Shown: piece by piece, positions 7,478-16,311 of the stretch
How the letters are laid out: the number at the start of each line of letters is the position of its first letter
Position numbering within the stretch: position 1 is the stretch's first letter
Source: Microbacterium sp. H1-D42
GTDB taxonomy: Bacteria; Actinomycetota; Actinomycetes; Actinomycetales; Microbacteriaceae
DNA: 64,000 bases
Direction: 5' to 3'
NCBI RefSeq assembly: GCF_022637555.1
Contig: NZ_CP093342.1
Coordinates: 744,001-808,000 of the forward strand
Translations under genes and position numbers: made by a program
The notes under the pieces: model-generated
Database searches by the model: none
Seen by the model: only the letters and a program-made list of their open reading frames with translations
What the model was told of the DNA's origin: nothing

Positions 7478-8824
7478 ATGTCAGATCACCTGTCTGCACT
7501 GCATGAGGCGATGGATCGCCTCGACGCGGTGTGGGCGGATGCCGGCGACGCGGCGGGTCTCCCGCGGCCCCGGTTGGTCAGCACGAATGCGGCGATCGGG
7601 CTGATGCGGCGGCAATTGGATGCGCTGCAGGCCGAGGTGGCCGCCGAGATAGCGCATGAATCGCGTCCCGAGCTCGGGGCGGACTCGCTGGCGAAGCAGC
7701 ACGGATTCCGCAACACGGCCCAGCTGATCGCGTCGACGACGGGGTCGTCGGCGGGTGATGCGGCCCGGCTGGTGAAGGTGGGCGAGGCGATCGCGCCGCG
7801 CACCAACCTGGTGGGGGAACCTGTTCCCGCGAAGTACCCGGCCGTGCGGCGGGCGGTATGCGCGGGTCAGATGAGCACGTCTGCCGCGGGCCTGATCATC
7901 GCCTTGTTGGACCGGAGTCGTCTGAAGGTCGGCGCAGACCGGATCGCCGAGGCGGAGGAGCTGCTGGCGGCGAAGGCGGTGGGATTCTCGCTCGACGACG
8001 TGCGCAAGCTGCTCGCCAGGGCGGAGGCATTCCTCGACCCCGACGGGATCGAGATGCGCGAAGACGAGCGCCGGAGTCGCCGCTCGGCGACCATGTTCGA
8101 ACGCGACGGGATGTTCCACCTGAACCTGGTCACGACCGTCGAGGCGGGTGCCCCGATCAAGGCGTCCGTGCAAGGGCACGTGTCAGCTGTGTTCGGTGCT
8201 CGCAAGGGGGCTATCGCACCCGATGGGCTGGATGCGGATCAGCGAACTGTGCCGATGCTGCAGGCGGATGCGCTGACCGCGCTCTGCGAGCACGCGGTCG
8301 GATGCAGCACCGACCGAGTTCCCCTGAATGGCGCCACCGTCGTCGTGCGCGTCAACCTGGACGACCTGACGGACGGCAGCGGGTACGGCACGATCGACGG
8401 CGTCGACGAGCCGATCAGCATCAGCGCGGTGCGAAGGATGGCGGCCTCAGGCGCAGTCATCCCCTGCGTGCTCGGCGGAGACAGCGAGATCCTGGACTGG
8501 GGGCGCGAGAAGCGCCTGTTCACGCCCGCGCAGCGGCTCGCGCTCGGCGAGCGTGACGGCGGATGCGCCATGTGCGGACTGCCGCCCGGCATGGCGAAAG
8601 CGCATCACATCCGCTGGTGGATGCGAGATTCCGGGCCCACCGATCTCGACAACGGCGTGCTGCTCTGCGACAACTGTCACCATCGCATCCACGACAGCGG
8701 GTGGGAGATCAACATCGAGGGGGCCGGTGTGTCCGCTCAGGTCTGGTTCGTGCCGCCGCCGTTCGTCGATCCGTTGCGGACACCCCGCCTTGGTGGCAGA
8801 GCCAGATACGACATCGCCGCGTAG
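7478..8824 (+). CDS. DUF222/HNH endonuclease (13E12-repeat type)
   Basis: 448 residues. The N-terminal DUF222 helical region (about 20-300) is followed by an HNH nuclease fold (about 360-415) with CAMCGLPPG, AHHIRWW, LDNGVLLC and CDNCHHRIH, so both zinc CxxC pairs and the catalytic histidines are present. This family is multicopy in Microbacteriaceae and mycobacteria (REP13E12-like); its biological role is not settled, with proposals ranging from selfish element to DNA metabolism. It has its own leaderless promoter. Confidence 0.92.
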   Translation: MSDHLSALHEAMDRLDAVWADAGDAAGLPRPRLVSTNAAIGLMRRQLDALQAEVAAEIAHESRPELGADSLAKQHGFRNTAQLIASTTGSSAGDAARLVKVGEAIAPRTNLVGEPVPAKYPAVRRAVCAGQMSTSAAGLIIALLDRSRLKVGADRIAEAEELLAAKAVGFSLDDVRKLLARAEAFLDPDGIEMREDERRSRRSATMFERDGMFHLNLVTTVEAGAPIKASVQGHVSAVFGARKGAIAPDGLDADQRTVPMLQADALTALCEHAVGCSTDRVPLNGATVVVRVNLDDLTDGSGYGTIDGVDEPISISAVRRMAASGAVIPCVLGGDSEILDWGREKRLFTPAQRLALGERDGGCAMCGLPPGMAKAHHIRWWMRDSGPTDLDNGVLLCDNCHHRIHDSGWEINIEGAGVSAQVWFVPPPFVDPLRTPRLGGRARYDIAA

Positions 8825-8833
8825 CCGCGCAGC

Positions 8834-9580
8834 TCACCCGCCGACAGCGCGCAGGTACTGGCCGTCGTTCGAGACGCCCGAGCCTGAGACGGTGAAGCGC
8901 ACGACCTCGCTGAGGTAGCGGTCCTCCGAAGCCTCGAAGACGCGGCCGTCAGCGTCGCGCGAGATGCGACTCAGGCGCAGGATCGGCGAACCGGGTGCCA
9001 CGCGCAGCAGCGCGGCATCCTGAGCATCCGCCGCCACCGCATCGATCTCGTGCTGCACGGTCACGATGCCATGCCCTCGCGACCCGAGGTACTCGGTGAT
9101 CGACACGGCATCCGTGTCGACATCCAGCAGCAGCCGGCCCACGTCCTCGCGGTAGCACAGCCGCTCCAGCATGGTGGGTCGCCCGTCGAGAAGCCGCAGG
9201 CGCACGACGCTCACGATCGTGTCCCCCTCGGCGACGCCCAGCGCCGCCGCCCGCTCGGCACCGGCCTTGCGCAGACTCAGTTCCTGGGTGATCGCCCCCG
9301 GCGTCACCCCGAGGTCGTGCGCCCAGCGCGTGAACGGCACCGACATGTCGACTGCCTGATCGGCCTTCTTCGACACCACCCTCGCCGGGCGGCCACGGTG
9401 CGTCTCGATCAGCCCCTCGGCGCGCAGGGTGCTGAGCGCGTTGCGGATCGGGCCACGCGACGTGCGCCACCGTTCGGCGAGCTCGGCCTCGGTCGGGACG
9501 CGATCGCCAGGGCGCAGATCCCCGGTCGTGATCCGCGCCCGCAGGTCTTCCGCGATCCGGGTGTAGACAGCTTCAGTCAC
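8834..9580 (-). CDS. GntR-family repressor with UTRA domain, phosphonate-linked
   Basis: 248 residues: GntR winged helix at residues 1-70 (LRPGDRVPTEAELAERW), UTRA effector-binding domain at about 90-240 ending with SEDRYLSEVVRFTV. This is the HutC/PhnF subfamily. It is divergent from phnD and probably represses the phosphonate operon until a phosphonate or intermediate binds. The GTG start is 6 bases after TAGTAT, which is itself inside a palindrome, suggesting autoregulation. Confidence 0.9.
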   Translation of the reverse strand: MTEAVYTRIAEDLRARITTGDLRPGDRVPTEAELAERWRTSRGPIRNALSTLRAEGLIETHRGRPARVVSKKADQAVDMSVPFTRWAHDLGVTPGAITQELSLRKAGAERAAALGVAEGDTIVSVVRLRLLDGRPTMLERLCYREDVGRLLLDVDTDAVSITEYLGSRGHGIVTVQHEIDAVAADAQDAALLRVAPGSPILRLSRISRDADGRVFEASEDRYLSEVVRFTVSGSGVSNDGQYLRAVGG

Positions 9581-9586
9581 ATAGGC

Positions 9587-9592
9587 ATACTA
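9587..9592 (-). promoter_or_regulatory. -10 box of the gntR gene, leaderless
   Basis: TAGTAT on the minus strand with 6 bases to the GTG at 9580; it overlaps the palindrome at 9590-9605. Confidence 0.5.
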
Positions 9593-9605
9593 CTTGGCCG
9601 AGTAG
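9590..9605. promoter_or_regulatory. Candidate GntR operator at its own promoter
   Basis: CTACTTGGCCGAGTAG, a 16-base near-palindrome with one mismatched pair, overlapping the gntR -10 box. It shares the GCCGAG core with the second site near phnD. Confidence 0.45.
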
Positions 9606-9671
9606 GGTGATCGCCGCCCTGTTCGCCTGTCGTTCATCCTGGCGAATCCTGGGTGAACGGCTGCTGAACAG

Positions 9672-9697
9672 TGCCGAGATAGGTATATTTCTCGGCA
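9672..9697. promoter_or_regulatory. Candidate GntR operator at the phnD promoter
   Basis: TGCCGAGA and TCTCGGCA form perfect 8-base arms around a 10-base spacer that contains TATATT (9684-9689), a likely -10 box for the phn operon. A protein bound here would cover the promoter. The 160-base gap carries nothing else that I recognise. Confidence 0.55.
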
Positions 9698-9753
9698 TTC
9701 GACCTGTCAGAGTTTCTCGCGGACACCTTCCCGTACCCCTCTGAAAGGTCCTC

Positions 9754-10677
9754 ATGAAGCTTCGCGCTCTCCCCGCTCTTGCCGGTCTCGCCCTGCTCGG
9801 GCTCGGCCTCGCAGCCTGCTCCGGCTCGGCCGGTGCGGCCCCCGGCACCGACGCACCCGCAGCGGCAGGCGGCTACGCGGTCGACGAGAACACGCTCGTC
9901 TTCGGCGTCGTCCCCGACTCGGTCGACACCGAGACCAACTACAGCCCGCTGATGGACTACATCGCGCAGGAGACCGGTAAGAAGGTCGAGTACCACGAGT
10001 CGACCGACTACGCGGCCCTCATCGAAGCCGCCATCGCCGGCAAAGTCGACGTCGCCTCGTTCTCGGGCTTCACCTACATCACCGCGACGAACAACGGCGC
10101 GAAGCTCACGCCGATCTCGTCGATCGTCACCAAGGAGGGCCAGGAGCCGGGGTACTACTCCCAGGCCATCGCCCCCAAGGACAGCGACGTGAAGACCCTC
10201 GCGGACTTCGCGGGCAAGAAGGTCTGCTTCGTCGACCCGTCGTCGACCTCCGGCTACCTGTTCCCGAGCTACAACCTGCTGGACGCGGGCATCGACCCCG
10301 AGAAGGACGTCACCCCGGTCTTCGCCGGAAAGCACGACGTAAGCGTCACCAAGACCGGTGAGGGCAAGGAGTGCGAGGTCGGGTTCGCCGAGGACTCTGA
10401 GGTCGCCAAATCCGACAAGGTGAAGGTCATCGCCGAGACGATGGTGCCGGGTGCTCCGCTGGTGTACTCCGACAACCTGCCGGACGAGCTGAAGACGCAG
10501 CTGACCGACCTGCTCGCCGAAGTCACGATCGACCAGATCATCGAGTCCGGCGTGACCAGCGCCGACTCCGACGGCTTCCGCTCGGTCTTCTTCGAGACGA
10601 AGCCCGTTGACGACTCCTACTACGACGTCATCCGCGACATCTGCAAGAAGACCAACGCCAGCCAGTGCCAGGCCTGA
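9754..10677 (+). CDS. phnD: Phosphonate ABC transporter substrate-binding lipoprotein
   Basis: 307 residues. Lipoprotein signal with lipobox LAAC (Cys about 22), then a Ser/Ala/Gly linker and a PhnD/type-2 periplasmic fold (LVFGVVPDSVDTETNYSPLMDY; FCFVDPSSTSGYLFPSY-type loop binding the phosphonate group). Membrane-anchored and extracellular in this Gram-positive cell. First gene of the phn operon, with GAAAGG 7 bases before the ATG. Confidence 0.92.
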   Translation: MKLRALPALAGLALLGLGLAACSGSAGAAPGTDAPAAAGGYAVDENTLVFGVVPDSVDTETNYSPLMDYIAQETGKKVEYHESTDYAALIEAAIAGKVDVASFSGFTYITATNNGAKLTPISSIVTKEGQEPGYYSQAIAPKDSDVKTLADFAGKKVCFVDPSSTSGYLFPSYNLLDAGIDPEKDVTPVFAGKHDVSVTKTGEGKECEVGFAEDSEVAKSDKVKVIAETMVPGAPLVYSDNLPDELKTQLTDLLAEVTIDQIIESGVTSADSDGFRSVFFETKPVDDSYYDVIRDICKKTNASQCQA

Positions 10678-10722
10678 CCTCGACGCACTGACCCTGTGAC
10701 GGACCGACCCCGAGAGACGAGC

Positions 10723-11547
10723 ATGAACACGATCAACACCACCGAGCCGATCGTCCGCATCGAATCGCTCACCAAGCGCTTCGGTACGACAACCGCGCTC
10801 GCCGATGTGAACCTCACAGTCGGACGCGGCGAGATCGTCGTGCTGCTCGGTCTCTCGGGGTCGGGCAAGTCCACCCTGCTGCGCCACATCGACGCGCTCG
10901 AGATCCCCACAGCGGGGTCGGTCGGCGTGCTCGGTCAGGATGTGCCCACCCTGCGCGGTCGCGCCCTGCGTCGCCTCCGCAGCCGGGTCGGCTTCATCTT
11001 CCAGCAGTTCGAGCTGGTCAGTTCGCTGACCGTGCTCGAGAACGTGCTCACCGGGGCGCTCTCGAGTCTGCGCGGCCCGCGGCTCGGACTGTTCAGCTAC
11101 TCCCGCGCGGACAAGCTGCGCGCGCTCGGCCATCTCGACAGAGTCGGGCTGCTCGATCGCGCCTACCAGCGCGCCGACACCCTCTCCGGCGGACAGCAGC
11201 AGCGCGTCGCCATCGCCCGCGCGCTCATGCAGGACCCCGAGGTGCTGCTCGCCGACGAGCCCGTCGCCTCACTCGACCCCGAGTCGAGCTCGCAGGTGAT
11301 GGCGCTGATCCGCGAGATCGCCGCCGATGACGGCCTCACCGTACTGTGCAGCCTGCACCAGGTCGATCTCGCCATCGACTGGGCCGACCGCATCGTCGGA
11401 CTGCGACACGGTGAGGTCGTGCTCGACACCACCACCGATGACCTCGACAAGGCCAAAGTCATGGAGATCTACGGACGCGTCGCGACCACCACCGCCGAGA
11501 TGCGGATCCTCGAGCGCGAGCTGCTCGTGCCGGAGCCAGTGGCATGA
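10723..11547 (+). CDS. phnC: Phosphonate ABC transporter ATP-binding protein
   Basis: 274 residues from the ATG at 10723 (GAGAGACGAG upstream); a GTG at 10696 in frame is possible but has no ribosome site. Walker A GLSGSGKST, signature LSGGQQQRVAIARAL, Walker B VLLADEPVASLDP and the switch His in CSLHQVD are all present. It energises uptake with PhnD and the fused PhnE. Its stop overlaps the permease start by 4 bases (ATGA). Confidence 0.93.
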   Translation: MNTINTTEPIVRIESLTKRFGTTTALADVNLTVGRGEIVVLLGLSGSGKSTLLRHIDALEIPTAGSVGVLGQDVPTLRGRALRRLRSRVGFIFQQFELVSSLTVLENVLTGALSSLRGPRLGLFSYSRADKLRALGHLDRVGLLDRAYQRADTLSGGQQQRVAIARALMQDPEVLLADEPVASLDPESSSQVMALIREIAADDGLTVLCSLHQVDLAIDWADRIVGLRHGEVVLDTTTDDLDKAKVMEIYGRVATTTAEMRILERELLVPEPVA

Positions 11548-13271
11548 CGCTGCTCGCCCCGCCGCCCGCGGCGCCCACCGCACCACCGGCAGACCTCGAG
11601 GCCCGCGCCCCGCGCCGGCCGCTCAGCCCCGAGAAGATCAGCGCCGGGCTCACTCTGATCGTGATCGCCGGTCTCGCCGTCGGCGCGCTGATCGATCTGA
11701 ACATCACCTTCGCCGGCGTCGCCGACAGCATGGCCAACGCCCAGAACTTCTTCGCCCGCGTCGGCGGACTCCGCTTTCCCGAGCCCGCGGAACTGCTGCA
11801 CCTGACGGTGCTCACCGTTGGGCTCGTACTCACCGGCACCCTGCTCGCCGCCGTGCTTTCGGTGCCGATCGCGTACCTCGCAGCATCCAACACCACCCCG
11901 AACAGCACGGCTCGCGGCATCGCACGCTTCATCGGCGTCTTCACCCGCGCCCTGCCAGACGTGGTGCTCGCGATGGTGTTCGTGCTGATGTTCTCGCTGG
12001 GCACGCTGCCTGGAATCCTCGCCATCGGCATCCACTCCATCGGCATGATCTCGAAGATGTTCGCCGACGCGATCGAGCAGATTGACGAAGGCCCGCGCCT
12101 CGCCGTCCGTGCAGCCGGTGGCACGAAGCTGCAGGAGTTCACCGCCGGCATCCTGCCCCAGGTGCTGCCCAGCTGGGTCGCCACCGTGCTGCATCGCAAC
12201 GACATCAACCTGCGCGGTTCGGTCGTGCTGGGCTACGTGGGCGTCGCCGGCCTTGGTCTGGAGATGTCGCACGCGTTCAAGTCGCTGAACTACGGACTCG
12301 GGCTCGGCATCGCACTCGTGATCTTCGTGCTGTGCGTGGCGATGGAGATCATCTCCAGCGCCGTGCGCGTGGCGATGCTGGGCGAGAAGGATGCCGGACG
12401 GGGCGTGTTCGTCAAGCTGTTCCGGCGCAGGAGCGGACGGCGGGCACGTCGGCAGCTGCACGGACCGACGTTCGAATCCATCGAGCAGGCCGCACACCGG
12501 CCATGGACCGTAACACGGGTGCGCAACACGATCGCGGGCTGGATCGCCGTGGCGGTGGTCGTGGCATCCGTCATCGTCAGCGACATCGTCTGGAGCGACT
12601 TCCTCACCTTCTGGGCCAAGGTGCCGGCGGTGCTCGCGAGCTTCTGGCCGCCGAACTTCGGCAGCTACGGCTTCGAGACGATCGCGCTGGCGATGTTCGA
12701 CACGATCCGGATCGCGCTCGCCGCGACCCTCATCACCTTCGTGCTGTCACTGATCATCGGCTCGCTCGCCGCCCGCAACGTCGCCCCGAACGCCGGGGTG
12801 CAGGGCGGATTCCGGATGCTGCTGGTGATCATCCGCGGCATCCCAGAGCTGATCCTGGCGATCGTGCTGATCATCATCACCGGGCTCGGGCCGCAGGCCG
12901 GCACCATCGCCCTCGCGATCGGCGGCATCGGGCTGCTCGGCAAGCTGATCGCCGACTCGTTCGAAGAGGTGCCGCGAGGGCCGGAGCGGGCACTCGCGGC
13001 AACAGGCGCCACCCGGCTGCAGATGTACGCCGGTGCCACGCTGCCGCAGGGATCGCGCGCGCTGATCGGGCACACCTTCTACATGCTCGACACCAACGTG
13101 CGCGCGGCGACCCTGCTGGGTATCGTCGGCGGTGGCGGCGTCGGCTACTACCTGCTCAACGCCGGTCAGGGGTCGAACTACCAGCTCGTCGGCAGCATCG
13201 TGATCATGATCCTGGTCACCGTCCTCGCCGTCGAAGGACTCGCCATGTGGATGCGGAAGGTGTTCCGTTGA
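11544..13271 (+). CDS. phnE: Phosphonate ABC transporter permease, two PhnE domains fused
   Basis: 575 residues, about twice a single PhnE. Two permease domains in tandem, each with its own EAA-like loop: AVRAAGGTKLQEF at about residue 190 and ALAATGATRLQMY at about 485, separated by a basic linker (RRRSGRRARR). A single chain thus makes the whole membrane dimer. Fused PhnE proteins are known in some bacteria. Translationally coupled to phnC (ATGA) and to the following oxidoreductase (TTGA). Confidence 0.92.
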   Translation: MTLLAPPPAAPTAPPADLEARAPRRPLSPEKISAGLTLIVIAGLAVGALIDLNITFAGVADSMANAQNFFARVGGLRFPEPAELLHLTVLTVGLVLTGTLLAAVLSVPIAYLAASNTTPNSTARGIARFIGVFTRALPDVVLAMVFVLMFSLGTLPGILAIGIHSIGMISKMFADAIEQIDEGPRLAVRAAGGTKLQEFTAGILPQVLPSWVATVLHRNDINLRGSVVLGYVGVAGLGLEMSHAFKSLNYGLGLGIALVIFVLCVAMEIISSAVRVAMLGEKDAGRGVFVKLFRRRSGRRARRQLHGPTFESIEQAAHRPWTVTRVRNTIAGWIAVAVVVASVIVSDIVWSDFLTFWAKVPAVLASFWPPNFGSYGFETIALAMFDTIRIALAATLITFVLSLIIGSLAARNVAPNAGVQGGFRMLLVIIRGIPELILAIVLIIITGLGPQAGTIALAIGGIGLLGKLIADSFEEVPRGPERALAATGATRLQMYAGATLPQGSRALIGHTFYMLDTNVRAATLLGIVGGGGVGYYLLNAGQGSNYQLVGSIVIMILVTVLAVEGLAMWMRKVFR

Positions 13272-14386
13272 ACGCCGCGCGCGCCGACGTCGTCGTCGTC
13301 GGCTCGGGGATCGTCGGACTCGGTGCGGCGTACGCGGCTGTGCGCCGCGGGTTGAGCGTGATCGTCGTCGACCGCACGGATGCCCCGGTGGGCGCCACCG
13401 TGCGCAACTTCGGTCACATCTGTGTGGGCGCGCAGGCCGGCGAAGCGCGCCGTTACGGCGAGATCAGCCGCGACCTGTGGCAGCGTCTGGCGACCGACGC
13501 CGGGTTCTGGCTGCGCGAATCGGGCACGCTCGTCGCAGCGCGGCACGTCGACGAAGTCGCGGTGCTCGAGACCGCGGCGCGCGATGGGGGCATGCAGATG
13601 CTGTCACCGTACGCGATGCTGCAACGGGCGCCGCTGCGTGCCGAGGGCCTGCTCGGTGGAGCGCTCATCGAGGGGGACCTGCAGGCGAATCCGCGGGAGG
13701 CCGCCGGCGCGATCGCTGCGCACCTGGCATCCGCCGGAGTCGACTTCCGCTTCCGCACCGCGGTGACCTCGGTCGACACGGGCCGCGTGCAGACCACCCG
13801 CGGACCGATCGAGGCCGGGCAGATCGTGGTGGCAGTGGGCCACGACCTCGACCAGCTGCTGCCCGATCTCGCCGAGCGCGGCGGCGTCGTGCGCTGCGCT
13901 CTCGACATGATGCGCGTGGCAGCGGACCTGCCGACGCCTCTTTCGGCGCCGCTGCTGACCGGCTGGTCGCTCGTGCGCTACGGACGCTTCGCGGATCTTC
14001 CGGAGACCGCCGCCCTGCGCGCGCGGCTGCACGGCGAGCGCCCAGACCACGCGGCTCTCGATCTCAACCAGATGTACACGCAGCTGCCCGATGGATCGCT
14101 GATCCTCGGCGACTCGCACGCCAAGGCCATTCAGCCGCCGCCGTTCCAGCCCGAAGCGGCGTTCGACGCCTTCTTGGAGGAGGCCGGTGCGCTGTTCGCC
14201 CCCGGCGGCTTCCGAGTGCTGGAGCGCTGGCAGGGCGTGTACGCGTCCGGACCCTCGGAGTTCCTGATCGAAACGCCCGCCGACGGCGTGCTCGCGATCG
14301 CGGCCACGACCGGCATCGGGATGACCTGCGGCCTCGGGCTGGCCGAATCCACTCTTTCCCACCACCTTCAGGAGGCACCAGCATGA
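13268..14386 (+). CDS. Phosphonate-associated FAD-dependent oxidoreductase
   Basis: 372 residues from a TTG start overlapping the phnE stop (TTGA). N-terminal FAD fold VVVVGSGIVGLGAAYA with a D-amino-acid-oxidase-like DAO domain throughout and ATTGIGMTCG near the end for flavin binding. It resembles the TIGR03364 family found with phosphonatase genes. Related flavoenzymes are reported to oxidise N-alkylated or free aminoethylphosphonates to phosphonoacetaldehyde. The next gene encodes the hydrolase that would use that product. Exact substrate is inference. Confidence 0.85.
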   Translation: MNAARADVVVVGSGIVGLGAAYAAVRRGLSVIVVDRTDAPVGATVRNFGHICVGAQAGEARRYGEISRDLWQRLATDAGFWLRESGTLVAARHVDEVAVLETAARDGGMQMLSPYAMLQRAPLRAEGLLGGALIEGDLQANPREAAGAIAAHLASAGVDFRFRTAVTSVDTGRVQTTRGPIEAGQIVVAVGHDLDQLLPDLAERGGVVRCALDMMRVAADLPTPLSAPLLTGWSLVRYGRFADLPETAALRARLHGERPDHAALDLNQMYTQLPDGSLILGDSHAKAIQPPPFQPEAAFDAFLEEAGALFAPGGFRVLERWQGVYASGPSEFLIETPADGVLAIAATTGIGMTCGLGLAESTLSHHLQEAPA

Positions 14387-15087
14387 CCGCCATCGAACTC
14401 GTCGTCCTCGACATGGCAGGCACCACCGTTCGCGACGACGGCGTGGTGGAGCAGGCGTTCCAGCGCGCTGCCGAGCGCACCGGCGTCGCCGATCGGATGC
14501 CATGGGGTGACGCCCTGCAGTACGTGCGCGACACGATGGGGCAGTCCAAGATCGAGGTCTTCACGCACCTTTCCGGCGGCGACCGCGTCGCGGCCGAGCG
14601 CGCCACGGCCGCATTCGAGGCGGCATACGACGAGATCATCGCCGAGCAGGGCGCCGAGGAGATCCTCGGCGCGCGCGCTGCCATCGAGCAGTTGAAGTCC
14701 GACGGACTGAAGGTCGTCCTGACGACGGGCTTCGCACCAGTGACGCGTGATGCGCTGCTGGATGCCCTCGGCTGGCACGACCTCGTCGACCTCGCGCTGT
14801 CGCCGGTGGATGCCGGTCGCGGACGTCCGCACCCCGACCTGGTGCTCACGGCGCTGCTGCGCACGGGAGTCTCGTCCGTGCAGGCCGTCGCGGTCGTCGG
14901 CGACACGGCAAGTGACGTGCTGTCCGGCCGGCGGGCCGGAGCCGGATTCGTCGCCGGCGTGCTCTCGGGCGCGCACGATGAAGCCGCGATCCTTGGTGCC
15001 GGAGCCGACGCGGTGCTGCCGAGCATCGTCGATCTGCGCGAGACGCTGGCGGCCCGTGGGCTGCTCGCCCCGGTTCCGGTGAGCTGA
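14383..15087 (+). CDS. Phosphonatase-like HAD hydrolase
   Basis: 234 residues, ATGA overlap with the oxidoreductase and GGAGG 8 bases upstream. HAD motif I is LDMAGTTV, with Ala two residues after the nucleophile as in phosphonoacetaldehyde hydrolase (PhnX). TMGQSK places a lysine where PhnX forms its Schiff base. GDTASDV is the acidic motif. This matches the TIGR03351 phosphonatase-like group. Likely cleaves the C-P bond of phosphonoacetaldehyde or a close analogue, giving an aldehyde and phosphate. Confidence 0.87.
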   Translation: MTAIELVVLDMAGTTVRDDGVVEQAFQRAAERTGVADRMPWGDALQYVRDTMGQSKIEVFTHLSGGDRVAAERATAAFEAAYDEIIAEQGAEEILGARAAIEQLKSDGLKVVLTTGFAPVTRDALLDALGWHDLVDLALSPVDAGRGRPHPDLVLTALLRTGVSSVQAVAVVGDTASDVLSGRRAGAGFVAGVLSGAHDEAAILGAGADAVLPSIVDLRETLAARGLLAPVPVS

Positions 15088-15088
15088 C

Positions 15089-16273
15089 GTGCGCTCGGCG
15101 CCGGCAGCACCGTTGCTGCCCCGCAGGTCGAAGACCGCTGATCCGGAGGGACGTCGCACCGAGGAACGCCGCACCGATGTGGTGCTGCGGCCGGCCGCGG
15201 TGGCGATGGCGTTCATCGCCCCGGAGCAGCCGCACGAGCCGATCGCCGTGCCAGGGGTCGCACTCGCAGCCGATGACGTGCTCGTCGCGATCGAGATGTC
15301 GACGATCTGCGGTTCGGACGTGCACACGGTGCATGGGCGGCGGTCCGCGCCTGCACCGCTCGTCCTCGGGCACGAGAGCGTGGGGCGCGTGATCGCGATC
15401 GGCTCCGCCGGGGTTGATGCCGCCGACGGCACGCCCGTGCGGATCGGCGACCGCGTCGTCTGGTCGGTGACGGTGTCATGCGGTCGGTGTGACCGCTGCA
15501 CCACCGGGCTGACGCAGAAGTGCCGCGAGCTCGGCAAGTACGGGCACGAGCGAATCGCACCGCATCGTGAGCTCACCGGCGGGTTCGCCAGCCATGCGCA
15601 GCTGCGCCGCGGGACGACGATCGTGCGCGTGCCGGAGACGCTGCCGGCAGCCGTTCTCGCCCCGGCGTCGTGCGCGACCGCGACGGCCTGGGCGGCCGTG
15701 CAGCGCGGCGCTGCCGGGCGGGATCTCAGTGGGATGCGCGTGCGCGTCTACGGCGCAGGTCTCGTCGGGCTGTCGGCCGCCGCGATCGCGGAGTCACAGG
15801 GAGCGATCGTCGACGTGGCCGACCCGAACCCGCTGCGTCGCGCCGCTGCCGAGCGGTTCGGCGCTGTGTCCGCGGAGGCGATCCCGGCCGCTGTGCACCC
15901 GGAAACTGTGCACCCAGAAACTGTGCACCCGGAACCCGAGATCGTCATCGAGGCCTCCGGGCACGCCGTCGCGCAGGCAGCGGCCGATGTCGCCGTCGGG
16001 GGCACAGTGGTGCTCGTCGGCAGCGTGTTCCCCGCAGATCCCGTGCCGCTGGATGCCGAGTCGCTCGTGCGCCGGATGATCACGATCACCGGCATCCACA
16101 ACTACACCGGAGCCGATCTCGCGGACGCGGTCTCGTTCCTCGCCGTCCGCGGGCGGGCGTATCCGTTCGCCGAGGTCGTCGGCACCGTGCATCCGCTCGT
16201 CGATCTCGATGCGGCGCTGCGCGCGGCATCCGCCCCCGACGCACCCCTCCGCGTCGGGATCATCCCCCGCTGA
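15089..16273 (+). CDS. Zinc alcohol dehydrogenase, phosphonate-operon type
   Basis: 394 residues from a GTG one base after the hydrolase stop. Catalytic zinc site STICGSD and GHESVG; structural zinc cysteines in CGRCDRCTTG plus KC; NAD(P) fold VRVYGAGLVGLSAA. It resembles the TIGR03366 family tied to phosphonate catabolism. It probably reduces the aldehyde released by C-P cleavage. The N-terminal 30 residues look non-conserved, so the true start may be later. A 15-base unit is repeated three times in frame at 15891-15935. Confidence 0.85.
   Translation: MRSAPAAPLLPRRSKTADPEGRRTEERRTDVVLRPAAVAMAFIAPEQPHEPIAVPGVALAADDVLVAIEMSTICGSDVHTVHGRRSAPAPLVLGHESVGRVIAIGSAGVDAADGTPVRIGDRVVWSVTVSCGRCDRCTTGLTQKCRELGKYGHERIAPHRELTGGFASHAQLRRGTTIVRVPETLPAAVLAPASCATATAWAAVQRGAAGRDLSGMRVRVYGAGLVGLSAAAIAESQGAIVDVADPNPLRRAAAERFGAVSAEAIPAAVHPETVHPETVHPEPEIVIEASGHAVAQAAADVAVGGTVVLVGSVFPADPVPLDAESLVRRMITITGIHNYTGADLADAVSFLAVRGRAYPFAEVVGTVHPLVDLDAALRAASAPDAPLRVGIIPR
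15891..15935 (+). repeat. In-frame 15-bp tandem repeat in the dehydrogenase
   Basis: Three copies of CTGTGCACCCGGAAA with two substitutions, encoding VHPET-VHPET-VHPEP. It lies in a loop after the nucleotide-binding fold. Whole-codon units keep the frame open. Confidence 0.85.
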
Positions 16274-16311
16274 CCAGGGCGCCCGCCGGCAGATTCAGGA
16301 GACCGGCAGGA

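Noticed and set aside
9634-11133. 499-codon minus-strand frame opposite phnD/phnC
   Set aside because: Composition and Asp/Arg/Val repeats are typical of an antisense shadow; phnD and phnC on the plus strand are full length.
12332-13267. In-frame N-terminal extension of the FAD oxidoreductase
   Set aside because: It overlaps phnE in another frame, and is Arg-rich; the TTGA junction at 13268 gives a normal FAD-fold start.
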